A DNA stretch of 64,000 nucleotides from Chitinophagaceae bacterium (GCA_016787065.1 JAEUVD010000053.1:25765-89764); one strand, 5' to 3'; positions 7,582-17,116 are shown, numbered from the stretch's first letter. Notes: generated from the sequence alone by a model not told the origin. Translations and numbers: made by a program.

Positions 7582-9603
7582 GTGAGTTTTTTATACCCCT
7601 GGTTTTTGCTGGCTGGACTTGCTATCGCAATCCCTATCCTCATTCACCTATTCAATTTCAGAAAGTATAAAAAAGTATTGTTTCCCGACATTCGTTTTCT
7701 GAAAGAATTACAGGAACAAACCCAAAAGCAATCGCAACTAAAGCACTTGCTGATTCTTTTAAGTAGAATTTTAGCCGTTTTAGCCTTGGTTTTTGCATTT
7801 GCTCAGCCCTTCTTTTCCAAAGACAAAGACAAAATGGTTCAAGGCTATAAAGCCGTGAGCATTTATATCGATAATAGTTTTAGTATGGGTATTGAAAAGA
7901 ATCAACTTTCCATGCTCGACTTAGCTAAAGGTAAAGCCAAAGAAATTATCGAAACCTATTCAGGGAACGATCGATTTCAAATTCTTTCGAACGATTTTGG
8001 CTATAATGAAAATCGTTTTTTGAGTAAAGAAGATGCGCTTCGCCATTTAAGCACCCTTCGCATTTCGTCTTCCTCTAAAAAAGCAGAGTCGATACTTGAA
8101 AAACAAAAATTGCTGTTGCAAACCGAGGCAACCCCAAATAAACAGCTCATTTTTATTTCTGATTTTCAGAAAAACAACTTTGCTTCCAATCTTAAATCCG
8201 ATGACCCGATAAAGAAATATTTTATTAGTGTAAAGCCAACCCAAATAAATAATATTTCATTGGATTCGGCTTGGTTCGATTCACCCAGTTTATTTCTCAA
8301 CGAACCCAATGTGTTGACTATAAAATTAAGCAATCATGGCGAAGAAGAAATAAATACTAGTCTTAGTATAATGGTAAACGGTCAGCTTAAAAGTGCGGTA
8401 AACACTACGCTTAAAGCAAATGAGCATAAAAATGAAACCTTAAATTTTTCAACCAATATTGCAGGTCAACAAAATATCAAAGTTTTCTTACAGGACAGTC
8501 CGGTACAGTTTGATGATACCTTTTATTTAGCCGGGAAGGTGAATGCGAATTATGCTGTTTTAGTATTGAATCAACAAAACGCTAATCCGTATTTAAGTTC
8601 TGTTTTCAAACCGAATAATCAATTCAGGATGGATAATTATACCGTCCAATCGTTCAATACCGATGTATTAAAAAATTACTCTTTAGTTATTCTGAATAAC
8701 GTGAGTACGATGAATGCAAAAACTAAAGAAGCTCTTATTAACTATACACAAAATGGAGGAGCAGTATTAACCTTTGCTCCTGTTCAGAATAATGTAAGTA
8801 GTATTAATATGTTTATGAGTGAAGCCGCAGGCTGTCAGTTTGGTGCCTACGATACATCGAAGATAGCGGTAAGCTCGTTCAATCGTTCGCATAATTTATT
8901 CCGCGATTTATTTACTAAAACACCTGAAAATGTTGAGTTACCTCAGGTTTTTAAACGCTACATTATTGCCAAATCGGCTATGAGCAGCGAACAAAAATTA
9001 TTTTCGTTTTCTAATGGCGATGCCTTCCTGAGTGCCTTTAATGTAGGGAATGGAAAGTTGTATGTATGTGCTTCAAGTGCAGAAAGTAATGCGAGTAATT
9101 TCCCTCGATCGTATTGGTTTCTTCCGCTTATCTACAAAATGGCGTACAGTAATGCCGCCTCTAAAATTTATTCGGTTACTCTTGGAAAAAATGCAGTGCT
9201 GCAAATCGACAATACTAAAACCGGCGATAAAACTATTTATCACTTAACGGGTAATGGTATTGATGCTATTCCGGAACAACGAAGCATGAATAACAGCATG
9301 CAGTTATTTTTAAATCGGGGCATTGAAACAGCGGGTTTGTATGCTGTTCATTTAGAAGGTGCCAAAGACAGTGTTTTTACCGGCATTAACTATAACCGCG
9401 ACGAATCGGGTATGCAGTTTTGGGGTATAGATGAATTAAAAAAATCGACACAACTAAAAAATGCAGAATGGCTCGATGATTCCCTGAACGCTGCTGGAAG
9501 CATCAACGAACTTCAACACGGTATGCCTATATGGAAAATTTGTGTGCTGCTAGCCTTGTTATTTATACTGATTGAAATTTTACTCATCCGCTTCATGAAA
9601 TAA
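7582..9603 (+). CDS. BatA-domain / VWA-like membrane protein
   Basis: A 673-residue membrane protein with the Bacteroidota N-terminal double-transmembrane BatA-type module (SFLYPWFLLAGLAIAIPILI, helix 1; LLSRILAVLALVFAFAQPFF, helix 2). A degenerate von Willebrand A domain follows (IYIDNSFSMG, about residue 95, in place of DxSxS), then a large periplasmic part and a final C-terminal helix (ICVLLALLFILIEILLI). Related proteins sit in Bat/aerotolerance clusters; the exact role is not established. The start codon is GTG with a -7 box directly upstream. It begins a tight operon: 2 nt to the dihydroorotase-like gene, an overlap to the DUF4199 gene and 5 nt to the glycosyltransferase. Confidence 0.82.
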   Translation: MSFLYPWFLLAGLAIAIPILIHLFNFRKYKKVLFPDIRFLKELQEQTQKQSQLKHLLILLSRILAVLALVFAFAQPFFSKDKDKMVQGYKAVSIYIDNSFSMGIEKNQLSMLDLAKGKAKEIIETYSGNDRFQILSNDFGYNENRFLSKEDALRHLSTLRISSSSKKAESILEKQKLLLQTEATPNKQLIFISDFQKNNFASNLKSDDPIKKYFISVKPTQINNISLDSAWFDSPSLFLNEPNVLTIKLSNHGEEEINTSLSIMVNGQLKSAVNTTLKANEHKNETLNFSTNIAGQQNIKVFLQDSPVQFDDTFYLAGKVNANYAVLVLNQQNANPYLSSVFKPNNQFRMDNYTVQSFNTDVLKNYSLVILNNVSTMNAKTKEALINYTQNGGAVLTFAPVQNNVSSINMFMSEAAGCQFGAYDTSKIAVSSFNRSHNLFRDLFTKTPENVELPQVFKRYIIAKSAMSSEQKLFSFSNGDAFLSAFNVGNGKLYVCASSAESNASNFPRSYWFLPLIYKMAYSNAASKIYSVTLGKNAVLQIDNTKTGDKTIYHLTGNGIDAIPEQRSMNNSMQLFLNRGIETAGLYAVHLEGAKDSVFTGINYNRDESGMQFWGIDELKKSTQLKNAEWLDDSLNAAGSINELQHGMPIWKICVLLALLFILIEILLIRFMK

Positions 9604-9605
9604 AC

Positions 9606-10865
9606 ATGCGATACCTCATAAAACAAGTCACTATACTAGACCAAGATTCCAAACATCATGGAAAGAAAAGAGACCTATTACTCGTTGACGGCGTCATTCA
9701 GCAAATTGCTGCCAAGCTAGAAGATAAAAAAGCAACCACGATTCAAGGGAAAGATCTTTATGTAAGCTGTGGCTGGTGCGATTTATTTAGTGATTTTTCT
9801 GAACCAGGTTTTGAACAACATGAAACCTTAACCTCAGGTAAGGAAGCTGCCGCTGCCGGTGGTTTTACACAAGTGTGTTTGCTTCCTGATTTAAAGCCGC
9901 TAACACAAAGTAAATCAACGGTAGAATTTCTTCGATCGAAATCATCGCTCGTAGAATTACTTCCTATCGGTTGTATTTCACAGCAACAAGAAGGGAAAAA
10001 TTTGGCGGAGATGTTCGATATGCATCAGGCAGGCGCTGTTGCCTTTAGTGATGGCCGAAAACCCGTACAACATCATGGTTTATTATTGAAGGCACTACAA
10101 TACGTAAAATCATTTGATGGTTTAGTTATTGAAATTCCTGATGATCTATCCTTATCGCAGCACGGACTCATGCATGAAGGTGTCGTTTCAACGCAATTAG
10201 GCATAGCTGGCAAACCTTCTATCGCAGAAAGTTTAGCGGTTCAACAAGCGATTGAATTAGTGGAGTACACACAATCTAAAATTCATCTAACAGGTATTAG
10301 CTGCAAGGAAAGCGTAGATAAAATCAGACAAGCAAAGAAGAAGAAGGTGGCAATCACTTGTTCTACCACGATACATCATGTATTGTACACCGACCATGAT
10401 CTTTCTACATATAACAGTATCTTCAAAATTCATCCGCCGCTTCGAACAGCACAGGATCAGCAAGCGTTAATAAAAGGATTAGAAGATGGTACGATCGATG
10501 CAATTGCTTCCCATCATACACCTTGCAATTGGGATAGTAAACAAATTGAATTTGAAGATGCCAAAGCCGGCATGATCGCATTACAAACCATGTTGCCTTT
10601 GTTACTTCGCGTGAATACAAAACTTGATTTACATGAACGTATCGACTTGATAAGTTCTAACCCTCGACGTATTTTAGGTAAACCCAAAAGCACGATTAAC
10701 GAACAACAGCCTGCACAACTTACCGTTTTTTCAACTTCGAAAACGTGGCAATACAATGAATCAACTAATTTCAGTTTATCACAAAACTCGCCAGTTTTTG
10801 GAGAAGAACTAACCGGAAAAGTAGTAGCAGTTTTTAACCGTGGTGAAGGCAGAATCTATGAATAA
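9606..10865 (+). CDS. Dihydroorotase-like amidohydrolase lacking the usual metal ligands
   Basis: A 419-residue member of the dihydroorotase branch of the amidohydrolase superfamily (third step of pyrimidine synthesis). Family signatures are present: DFSEPGFEQHETLTSGKEAA, AAGGFTQVCLLPD, IHHVLYTDHDLSTYNSIFKI-type and the C-terminal NPRRILG. The key metal-binding motifs are altered: the HxH after the first strand is DLFSDF, and the ATDHAPH motif is ASHHTPCNW. An active di-zinc site is therefore unlikely, and the protein may be a non-catalytic partner (PyrX-like) or have changed function. Second gene of the BatA-like operon, starting 2 nt after its stop; the next gene overlaps its end by 8 nt. 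Confidence 0.8.
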   Translation: MRYLIKQVTILDQDSKHHGKKRDLLLVDGVIQQIAAKLEDKKATTIQGKDLYVSCGWCDLFSDFSEPGFEQHETLTSGKEAAAAGGFTQVCLLPDLKPLTQSKSTVEFLRSKSSLVELLPIGCISQQQEGKNLAEMFDMHQAGAVAFSDGRKPVQHHGLLLKALQYVKSFDGLVIEIPDDLSLSQHGLMHEGVVSTQLGIAGKPSIAESLAVQQAIELVEYTQSKIHLTGISCKESVDKIRQAKKKKVAITCSTTIHHVLYTDHDLSTYNSIFKIHPPLRTAQDQQALIKGLEDGTIDAIASHHTPCNWDSKQIEFEDAKAGMIALQTMLPLLLRVNTKLDLHERIDLISSNPRRILGKPKSTINEQQPAQLTVFSTSKTWQYNESTNFSLSQNSPVFGEELTGKVVAVFNRGEGRIYE

Positions 10866-11262
10866 AAAAATTGCCACGCAATCGGGAATCATAACAGCGT
10901 TTCTTATTTTAACGTTGAATGTATTTTTTGTAAAAATGAAGATCACCGGCAATTCACCGGTATTGCTTTTACAATTTTTATTCGTGTTATTAGGGTTTAT
11001 AGGAAGCTGTTTCGCTTTACAGAAGCATTATGCGGGAATATTATTTTTTGATTACTTGAAACAATGTATTCGAACGCTAGCTACTATCATGTTCATTGTT
11101 ATTGCAGGTAATGTAATACTTTATCTTCTTTTTAGAAAACCGGAGGAGCCTTGGAGTGCTATGACCTTCATGATTATGAAAACGATTTTTTCGTACAGCA
11201 TCAGTGGTGCCTTCTCAGCATTTTTTACTTCATTCCTTTTTAATACTTTTACCAAAAAATAA
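10858..11262 (+). CDS. DUF4199-like membrane protein
   Basis: A 134-residue integral membrane protein with four predicted helices (about residues 8-27, 35-53, 70-92 and 107-128), matching the DUF4199 family that in Bacteroidota regularly lies between a dihydroorotase-like gene and a family 2 glycosyltransferase. The ATG at 10858 overlaps the upstream stop codon, indicating translational coupling. Its function is not known; the fixed gene neighbourhood suggests a link to the following lipid-linked glycosyltransferase. Confidence 0.75.
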   Translation: MNKKIATQSGIITAFLILTLNVFFVKMKITGNSPVLLLQFLFVLLGFIGSCFALQKHYAGILFFDYLKQCIRTLATIMFIVIAGNVILYLLFRKPEEPWSAMTFMIMKTIFSYSISGAFSAFFTSFLFNTFTKK

Positions 11263-11267
11263 GTATC

Positions 11268-12206
11268 TTGGATCTAACTGTTGTTATACCCCTATTTAAT
11301 GAAGAAGAGTCGCTACCGGAATTACTTTCCTGGATAGAGCGTGTGATGCAAACGCATCAGTTTTCGTATGAAATTATCATGATAGATGATGGTAGTAAAG
11401 ATAGAAGTTGGGAAGTAGTACAACAACTTAGAGCCGCTAACGCCAACGTAAAAGGAATTCGGTTTCAACGTAATTATGGTAAATCGGCAGCGTTGAATGA
11501 AGGTTTCAAAATGGCGAAGGGCGATTACATTATTACGATGGATGCTGATTTGCAGGATTCACCGGATGAAATACCATCGTTACTTAAAACTATTCGAGAT
11601 GGCAATTTTGATTTAGTAAGTGGTTGGAAAAAGAAACGTTACGACAATGCGTTAACGAAGAATATTCCTTCTAAACTTTATAATTATGTAACCGGCAAAA
11701 TGAGTGGTGTTAAGTTGCATGATATGAATTGTGGACTTAAAATTTATCGACGCAAGGTTGTAAAGAGTATCGAAGTTTACGGTGAAATGCACCGATATAT
11801 TCCGGTATTATCTAAGTGGGCTGGGTTTACACGCATTGGAGAGAAACCGGTTACTCATCAAGCCAGAAAATATGGTGTAAGTAAATTTGGTTGGGAACGT
11901 TTTATCAACGGTTTTCTTGACCTCACCTCTATATTGTTTGTGAGTAGATATGGTAAACGACCTATGCACTTTTTTGGTTTATGGGGAACCATCCTTTTTA
12001 TAATTGGTTTTGGTATAGCCTTATATCTCTCGTACACCAAAATATTTCATCAAGCCTATTTCATGACAAGTCGGCCGTTATTTTATTTTGGATTAACCGC
12101 ATTGATTATGGGCACACAACTTTTTCTGGCCGGTTTCTTGGGCGAATTAATTTCAAGAAATTCTGCTGATAGAAATAACTATTTGATTGAAGAAAAGTTG
12201 GAGTAA
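11268..12206 (+). CDS. Family 2 glycosyltransferase (DPM1/GtrB-like)
   Basis: A 312-residue membrane-associated glycosyltransferase. The GT-A domain (residues 1-215) shows TVVIPLFNEEESLPELL, IIMIDDGSKDRS, and the metal-binding MDADLQDSP. Two C-terminal transmembrane helices (about 225-250 and 265-290) are typical of polyprenyl-phosphate sugar transferases, which load a sugar onto a lipid carrier. The start is TTG at 11268; no ATG occurs before the first beta strand, and the first residues already belong to the fold, so the TTG is well supported. Last gene of the BatA-like operon. Confidence 0.88.
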   Translation: MDLTVVIPLFNEEESLPELLSWIERVMQTHQFSYEIIMIDDGSKDRSWEVVQQLRAANANVKGIRFQRNYGKSAALNEGFKMAKGDYIITMDADLQDSPDEIPSLLKTIRDGNFDLVSGWKKKRYDNALTKNIPSKLYNYVTGKMSGVKLHDMNCGLKIYRRKVVKSIEVYGEMHRYIPVLSKWAGFTRIGEKPVTHQARKYGVSKFGWERFINGFLDLTSILFVSRYGKRPMHFFGLWGTILFIIGFGIALYLSYTKIFHQAYFMTSRPLFYFGLTALIMGTQLFLAGFLGELISRNSADRNNYLIEEKLE

Positions 12207-12336
12207 GGCGCGGCTCAACCTTGAAGTTAGTGATAAGGATTGCTTATCGACAAGCTCCTAGTATTGCCATAAAACTTTTACAAGTACATCATTCGACAAA
12301 AAAAAGTAGTTACCTTCACTCCTAAATTTTTTTTGA

Positions 12337-15300
12337 ATGAAAAATCGTTACGTACTATCGGTTTTAGTGGTTTTAGTTTCAATGCTTCAACTTAAAGCAC
12401 AATATCAAACCGTTCCTTTGACTGGTTTTAATCATGATGTGGTAGCCAACATAGCTGGAAATGCTTTGGGTTCGTCAACCATTGCCTACGACCAATCAGA
12501 TTATGTGTTTATGTCGGATACGTATAACCCAAGCGGTACTCACCTCCCGGCCACCGGCCTTGTGAATAGTGCGGTTGCCAGTACCCCGGGGTTAACCTTT
12601 CAATTAGCACCCTATACCGCTAATAATGATTTACGATTAACAAGCAATCAAACGGGTACACTCACCTTTGTAACACCAACGCAAACCAAAGATCTTTATA
12701 TACTCGGTTCAACCGGACAAGGTTTTAGTAATGCCAATATAACCGTAACCTTTACCGACAATACCACCCAGAGTTTTTCAACGATTAACTTTCAAGATTG
12801 GTTTAATGGTTCCGATTATGCTATTAAAGGAATGGGACGCGTGGTACGTTCTACCAATGCAATTTCAAACGACACGAATAACCCGCGCATCTATCAGGTA
12901 AAATTAAGTTTACTCCAAGCCAATTATTACAAATTCATTCAAAGCGTTTCGTTTACAAACATAGTTACAACCACAGCCGTATTAAATATTATGGCCATGA
13001 CGATTACGCCACCACCTACATTATATCCATACGATCCGTCGGTTACCTTTATTTCTAAACCATTAGGAAGTTGTTTTACGGCTACGCAAATTTTAAGTGC
13101 ACGATTGAAAAACTTTGGTGCTAATCCTATTAACCTAGCCACCAATCCTATTACCGTAACATTGTATGCTATTGGACCGAATGGAACCGAAACACATTCC
13201 AAAACAGTAAATACCGGTACCCTCAATGCGTTAGCCGTGGATTCGATCAATGTAGTTTTTAATGGCGTGAATACCTTTAATTTTTTTCCGGGTGGAACGT
13301 ATTATATCAACTCTACCTTAACCGTAAGTGGCCTCACAAATGGGTTACTCTCCAATGACTCCATAAGCCCGGGTAATGTATTAATTAATTATCGCCCTAC
13401 TCCTGGACCCGATTACCATTTATGCAAAGGAAGTAGTGTTCCCTTCGGTCAAGGCTTAACTGTGCAAGGTTGCTCTACACCACTCCTAGATTCAGCTACA
13501 ATAACATTCACCATTGGAAGTGGCTGTATAGACAATACAGGTGCAAGTGGCACAGGAGGTAGTGTTGGCCCACCGGCTAATTGTGATAATCAATATTCTT
13601 GTTCCTTTGCAAGTGGTATTTTACCGGCATTACCAACTGGAGCGTTCTTTACATCACCGGGAACCTTAACGGTAACCAATTTAGCGTTGAATCCTTCAGT
13701 ATCTACGTTTTATGCGAATGCAAATCAGGTACGATTTAATTTATATGGCGCATCACCGGTTCCTCCGGATTTGTATTCGGCTGGGGCACAAGGCGCTAAT
13801 GGTACTTTTCCTTTTACCTACAGTAGACCAGTTGCTTCTGCCGATTTAGCGGCTATTTATTCCTCTCTTGCGCCCGGTTCTACGTTACACATGGGTTATT
13901 GGGAAAACTGGAACGACAATGCAACCTTATCTGATATCATAACCAACAATGGAGGCACTTCGGTTGCGACCCTGAAATTCTATTATTACTATTATTTGCC
14001 AAGTTTTGAATGGTATGATGCCTTATCAGGTGGAAGTGTTTTGTATAATCTTTCACCATTTAATCCTTTGAGTGTTACCAATGCCTTAGTGAATAATTCA
14101 AATACGGAAGGAACATACACGTTCTATGTAGCTTGTTCAGGAACCTCTGTTTGTAGATCACCGGTTAATTTTGTTGTGGATTCTATACCAACATCCTTTC
14201 CGGCTTCTATTGCAGCCTGTGAAGATTTAAGTGGAAGTAACCAAGCTATTGTTGACCTCACAACCTTAACCAATACAATTAGTGGCGGTGCTTCAGGAGT
14301 TACGGTAGGTTACTTTTATGATCCCGGGTTTTTTACACCAATAGCAGTACCAAGTTTAGATACTACCGGTTCTACCCTTGTTTATTCTAAAGTAACAAAA
14401 CAAAGTACAGGTTGTTACGTGGGTGATAGCGTATATGTTACTATACACCCTACACCCGAAATATTACCTGATCCTATGTTCGGATTAACGTGTAATTGTT
14501 TAGATGTAGTTTCCCTTATAAATCCGTTTTCATATATCCCATCGGGTTCCGATACCAGTTATTATGAAAACAGCGCATGTACCATAGCCCATCCGAATCC
14601 GCATTTGATTTGTACGGCCGATAGTGTGTATGTTGTGGTTACAACGAATACGTCACCATCTTGTTCCGATACTGTTTCAGCCTCTATTGATCTTTCTCCC
14701 GGAAGTTTTCAAATTGCGAATCAAACAAATTCGAATACCAGTTCATGTAACAGTATTCCGATTGTAAATAATTTAATGACTGATGGCGCAACCGAACTTT
14801 TTTATAATCCGATCGATTGTAAAAAACTAGCCATCGTAACCGATGCGCCTAATAGTATCTCAATGGGAACAACCAGTGTGGAAGAAGTAATCGACTGTTC
14901 AATTCCTACCTATAATGGTCAACCGTATTTAAACAGAATGTATCACATCACCCCGAACGTGCAAGATTCCGCAACGGTTTGTTTATTTTATTTGCAAAGT
15001 GATATTGATGAGTTTAATATCATGTCGCAATCAATTTTATGGCCAGAACTAGATCCGTTTACGTTAGACAGTTTAACTATTAGTCAAACCCATAACGGTG
15101 ATTTCAATACCCCCGGACATACCGTAACGGTGATACCCACAACGGCCATAACAAAATCGTATGATCCTGTAAATACTATTTGGACAGTTTGTTTTCATGT
15201 AGATAGTTTCTCTTATTTCTATGGTCATACACCAAACCCTTTGAATGCTGCTTTACCAATCACATTGAATGATTTCAATGCGATAAAAGAGAATAATACA

Positions 15301-15813
15301 GCGCGGGTGTTATGGTCAACCTCTTCTGAAAGAAACAATGCTTATTTTGACGTTGAACGAAGCCGAAATGGTAAAGAATATTATTCTATTTCTTCGCATA
15401 TTGAATCGAAAGCGGAGCATGGTAACTCGTCGTTACCTCTGTCGTATTCCTTTCTTGATGTGCATCCACAAAGCGGTCATAATTTTTATCGTTTAAAGCA
15501 AGTAGATCGAGATGGTAAAATAACTTATAGCACCTCGGTTGATTTGTTATTTGGCGATCAAACACCTGTTCGTGTATTTCCTAATCCGGCACAGGATAAA
15601 CTCACTATAGAAATTCAAGCAAACAAAACCATGGATGTTCAAATCAAACTAACCGATGCAACTGGCCGTGTTGTTTTAAACAGCGGCGATTTAATGTCTA
15701 GTGGTTTAAATACAATCCAGTTACCTGTTCAACAATTACAACCTGGAGTTTATTTCATTCATGTAAAAAATAATTCCGGAATGAATGTGGTGCAAGAGAT
15801 AATTAAGCAGTAG
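12337..15813 (+). CDS. Very large T9SS-secreted surface protein
   Basis: A 1158-residue secreted protein with a signal peptide (KNRYVLSVLVVLVSMLQLKAQ region, about residues 2-22) and a type A T9SS sorting domain at the end (VRVFPNPAQDKLTIEI, GVYFIHVKNNSG). Between them lie beta-rich domains with many Thr/Asn/Ser and Cys residues. Residues 20-210 resemble a carbohydrate- or sortilin-like beta sandwich, and the stretch before the sorting domain (about 975-1070) is the fibronectin-like linker common in such proteins (ENNTARVLWSTSSERNNAYF, then HNFYRLKQVDRDGK). No catalytic motif was recognised. It is alone in its direction, with 130 bp of empty sequence upstream, and is probably an adhesin or surface-layer component. 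Confidence 0.85.
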   Translation: MKNRYVLSVLVVLVSMLQLKAQYQTVPLTGFNHDVVANIAGNALGSSTIAYDQSDYVFMSDTYNPSGTHLPATGLVNSAVASTPGLTFQLAPYTANNDLRLTSNQTGTLTFVTPTQTKDLYILGSTGQGFSNANITVTFTDNTTQSFSTINFQDWFNGSDYAIKGMGRVVRSTNAISNDTNNPRIYQVKLSLLQANYYKFIQSVSFTNIVTTTAVLNIMAMTITPPPTLYPYDPSVTFISKPLGSCFTATQILSARLKNFGANPINLATNPITVTLYAIGPNGTETHSKTVNTGTLNALAVDSINVVFNGVNTFNFFPGGTYYINSTLTVSGLTNGLLSNDSISPGNVLINYRPTPGPDYHLCKGSSVPFGQGLTVQGCSTPLLDSATITFTIGSGCIDNTGASGTGGSVGPPANCDNQYSCSFASGILPALPTGAFFTSPGTLTVTNLALNPSVSTFYANANQVRFNLYGASPVPPDLYSAGAQGANGTFPFTYSRPVASADLAAIYSSLAPGSTLHMGYWENWNDNATLSDIITNNGGTSVATLKFYYYYYLPSFEWYDALSGGSVLYNLSPFNPLSVTNALVNNSNTEGTYTFYVACSGTSVCRSPVNFVVDSIPTSFPASIAACEDLSGSNQAIVDLTTLTNTISGGASGVTVGYFYDPGFFTPIAVPSLDTTGSTLVYSKVTKQSTGCYVGDSVYVTIHPTPEILPDPMFGLTCNCLDVVSLINPFSYIPSGSDTSYYENSACTIAHPNPHLICTADSVYVVVTTNTSPSCSDTVSASIDLSPGSFQIANQTNSNTSSCNSIPIVNNLMTDGATELFYNPIDCKKLAIVTDAPNSISMGTTSVEEVIDCSIPTYNGQPYLNRMYHITPNVQDSATVCLFYLQSDIDEFNIMSQSILWPELDPFTLDSLTISQTHNGDFNTPGHTVTVIPTTAITKSYDPVNTIWTVCFHVDSFSYFYGHTPNPLNAALPITLNDFNAIKENNTARVLWSTSSERNNAYFDVERSRNGKEYYSISSHIESKAEHGNSSLPLSYSFLDVHPQSGHNFYRLKQVDRDGKITYSTSVDLLFGDQTPVRVFPNPAQDKLTIEIQANKTMDVQIKLTDATGRVVLNSGDLMSSGLNTIQLPVQQLQPGVYFIHVKNNSGMNVVQEIIKQ

Positions 15814-16090
15814 TTTCTGTTGATAGTGCAAATTTCAAAAGACAGATCGGTAAGAGAAATACGAAACAATTGAATTTTTGGTTTCTATTAGTATTGCATT
15901 CAATATTGTAGAGCAAATTAGTGCACTTATCGAATTCAAAAGAATTTTCTACATTGGAAAAGAGCTAGAAGCTCTAACATTAGAAACCAATTAATTATTC
16001 TCCGTAGTCAAACGTACATAAAATGTTTTGGGATCAACTCAAAATGTACCAATCACTAAAAAAGTTAATTGTTGCCTTCGGATTGTCCCA
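15814..16090. other. Gene-free spacer with a distant inverted repeat
   Basis: The 277-bp spacer holds no convincing gene. TTGGTTTCTA near 15879 and its complement TAGAAACCAA near 15982 form an inverted repeat about 90 bp apart, possibly the ends of a decayed small element. Confidence 0.3.
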
Positions 16091-16282
16091 TTAGGTTTGG
16101 GGTTGAACAGCTTCAATTCGTGTTTCCACATTTTTTGTCCAGATTAATTTCCATGGTATGCCACTTCTAATAGACTTTGTTTCTCCGGAATTGTGTTCAC
16201 GCAATCTGTTCTCCATGTTTTGCGTTTGTCCGGTATAGTACTTTTGTAAGCCTTTTGAAAAAAGGATATATACGGTAAACAT
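16091..16282 (-). pseudogene. Truncated GIY-YIG endonuclease-domain gene
   Basis: A broken second copy of the GIY-YIG gene at 17119-17355. It keeps the start MFTVYILFSKGLQKYYTGQT and the RLREHNSGE motif but diverges after VETRIEAV and stops. The last third, including the segment RLEKKIK with the metal-binding Glu of the GIY-YIG fold, is absent. It is therefore presumably inactive. Nucleotide similarity to the intact copy starts sharply near 16103 and runs through the upstream region to about 16349, showing that it arose as a segment duplication and not by independent acquisition. Confidence 0.75.
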
Positions 16283-16349
16283 AAATTGTAATTCATAAAA
16301 CAAAAAAGCCACCAAATTTCTTTAGCGTCTTTGTTTGATGTTGTCGGCT
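16103..16349. repeat. Direct repeat, copy 1 (GIY-YIG plus tRNA-flanking DNA)
   Basis: About 245 bp nearly identical (roughly nine of ten bases by eye) to 17183-17422. It includes most of the GIY-YIG gene and the leader up to TGTTGTCGG, which in the other copy is the 3' end of tRNA-Pro. Here the sequence after TGTTGTCGG is unrelated. Confidence 0.8.
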
Positions 16350-16394
16350 CAATGAGTCTAAGTTCGAGGCAATTTTGGGCAGATGTTGCAAAGT

Positions 16395-16425
16395 TTGGAG
16401 CGTTAGGCTAATTATTATAAATTTG
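16395..16425 (+). promoter_or_regulatory. Putative parDE promoter
   Basis: TTG (16395-16397), a 20-nt spacer and TAAATTTG (16418-16425), 19 nt before the antitoxin ATG at 16445. This matches the Bacteroidota promoter form with a slightly long spacer. Confidence 0.45.
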
Positions 16426-16444
16426 TAATGAATCAGGTTTCAAA

Positions 16445-16678
16445 ATGGAAATAAAAATTGCACCTCATTATAGTCAGTTTATTCATGAGGAATTGGCTTC
16501 TGGTAAATTTAATAATGAGTCCGAGGTAATACAAGCAGGATTAGCATTGTTAGAGAAAGAGCAAATTCAAATGGCAATATTAAGTAAAGCTATTCTTGAT
16601 GGTGAACGTAGTGGATTTGCATTGCCATTCAATAATGAAGATTTTAAAAAAAGAATGGAAGCGAAATACGCTAAGTAA
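16445..16678 (+). CDS. parD: ParD-family antitoxin
   Basis: A 77-residue antitoxin of the ParD/CC2985 type. The N-terminal ribbon-helix-helix (IKIAPHYSQFIHEELASGKF, then NNESEVIQAGLALLE) binds DNA and should autoregulate the operon, and the C-terminal tail (ILDGERSGFALPFNNEDF) is the toxin-binding part. Its last base overlaps the ATG of the toxin gene, the usual tight coupling of type II toxin-antitoxin pairs. It lies between two direct repeats near tRNA-Pro, suggesting arrival on a small mobile segment. Confidence 0.88.
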   Translation: MEIKIAPHYSQFIHEELASGKFNNESEVIQAGLALLEKEQIQMAILSKAILDGERSGFALPFNNEDFKKRMEAKYAK

Positions 16679-16971
16679 TGAGTTTAGATATTAAACTTAG
16701 TCGTTTAGCTGAATTGGATTTAGAAGAAATTTGGCTTTATACGTTTGAAAAATGGTCATTAACCCAGGCAAATTATTATCAGGACAACTTATATATTGGG
16801 CTTAATGAATTAGCAAGTAAAACTGAATTGGGCAGATCTATTAGTATTGATAATCGTACATTTCATTATTACAAAATTGCTCATCATTATATCTTTTATC
16901 AAGAACAAGAGAATACATTATTTGTTTATAGAATTCTACATGAAATGATGGACTTTCCTAGACATTTGTAA
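16678..16971 (+). CDS. parE: ParE/RelE-family toxin
   Basis: A 97-residue toxin of the ParE branch of the RelE/ParE superfamily. Family features: the N-terminal KLSRLAELDLEEIWLYTFEKW helical hairpin and LASKTELGRSI. Further on, FHYYKIAHHYIFYQEQENTLFVYRILHEMMD contains the beta strands that hold the active face, and the end is HL. ParE toxins inhibit DNA gyrase; the RelE-type mRNA cleavage residues are not evident, so ParE is preferred. It begins at the base overlapping the antitoxin stop and is followed by a bidirectional terminator. Confidence 0.87.
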   Translation: MSLDIKLSRLAELDLEEIWLYTFEKWSLTQANYYQDNLYIGLNELASKTELGRSISIDNRTFHYYKIAHHYIFYQEQENTLFVYRILHEMMDFPRHL

Positions 16972-16998
16972 TAACATTGATAAACTTCGAATAAAAAA

Positions 16999-17026
16999 AG
17001 CCAAAAGTGAAAAACTTTTGGCTTTT
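16999..17026 (+). terminator. Bidirectional terminator after the toxin gene
   Basis: GCCAAAAG / CTTTTGGC with a 7-nt loop, preceded by seven A and followed by TTTTG, so it can act in both directions, between the toxin gene and the tRNA-Pro/GIY-YIG unit. Confidence 0.8.
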
Positions 17027-17034
17027 GTGTGATG

Positions 17035-17116
17035 TAGTCGGGAGGATAGACCTGACCTATGGTCAGGGGAACACTGTGATCATCCTGACCTCAAGTCAGG
17101 ATATTCTAATTGGCTG
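17035..17116 (-). pseudogene. tRNA-Pro remnant carrying two small hairpins
   Basis: Both ends match the intact tRNA-Pro: GTCGGGAGGA (17037-17046) and TATTCTAATTGGCTGAACTAC. The middle is replaced by two similar palindromes, CCTGACCTATGGTCAGG and CCTGACCTCAAGTCAGG. Anticodon and T arms are lost, so it cannot make a functional tRNA. It looks like a copy of tRNA-Pro invaded by a short repeat. Confidence 0.6.

Noticed and set aside
16023..16094. 23-codon frame upstream of the GIY-YIG remnant
   Set aside because: No support; likely chance.
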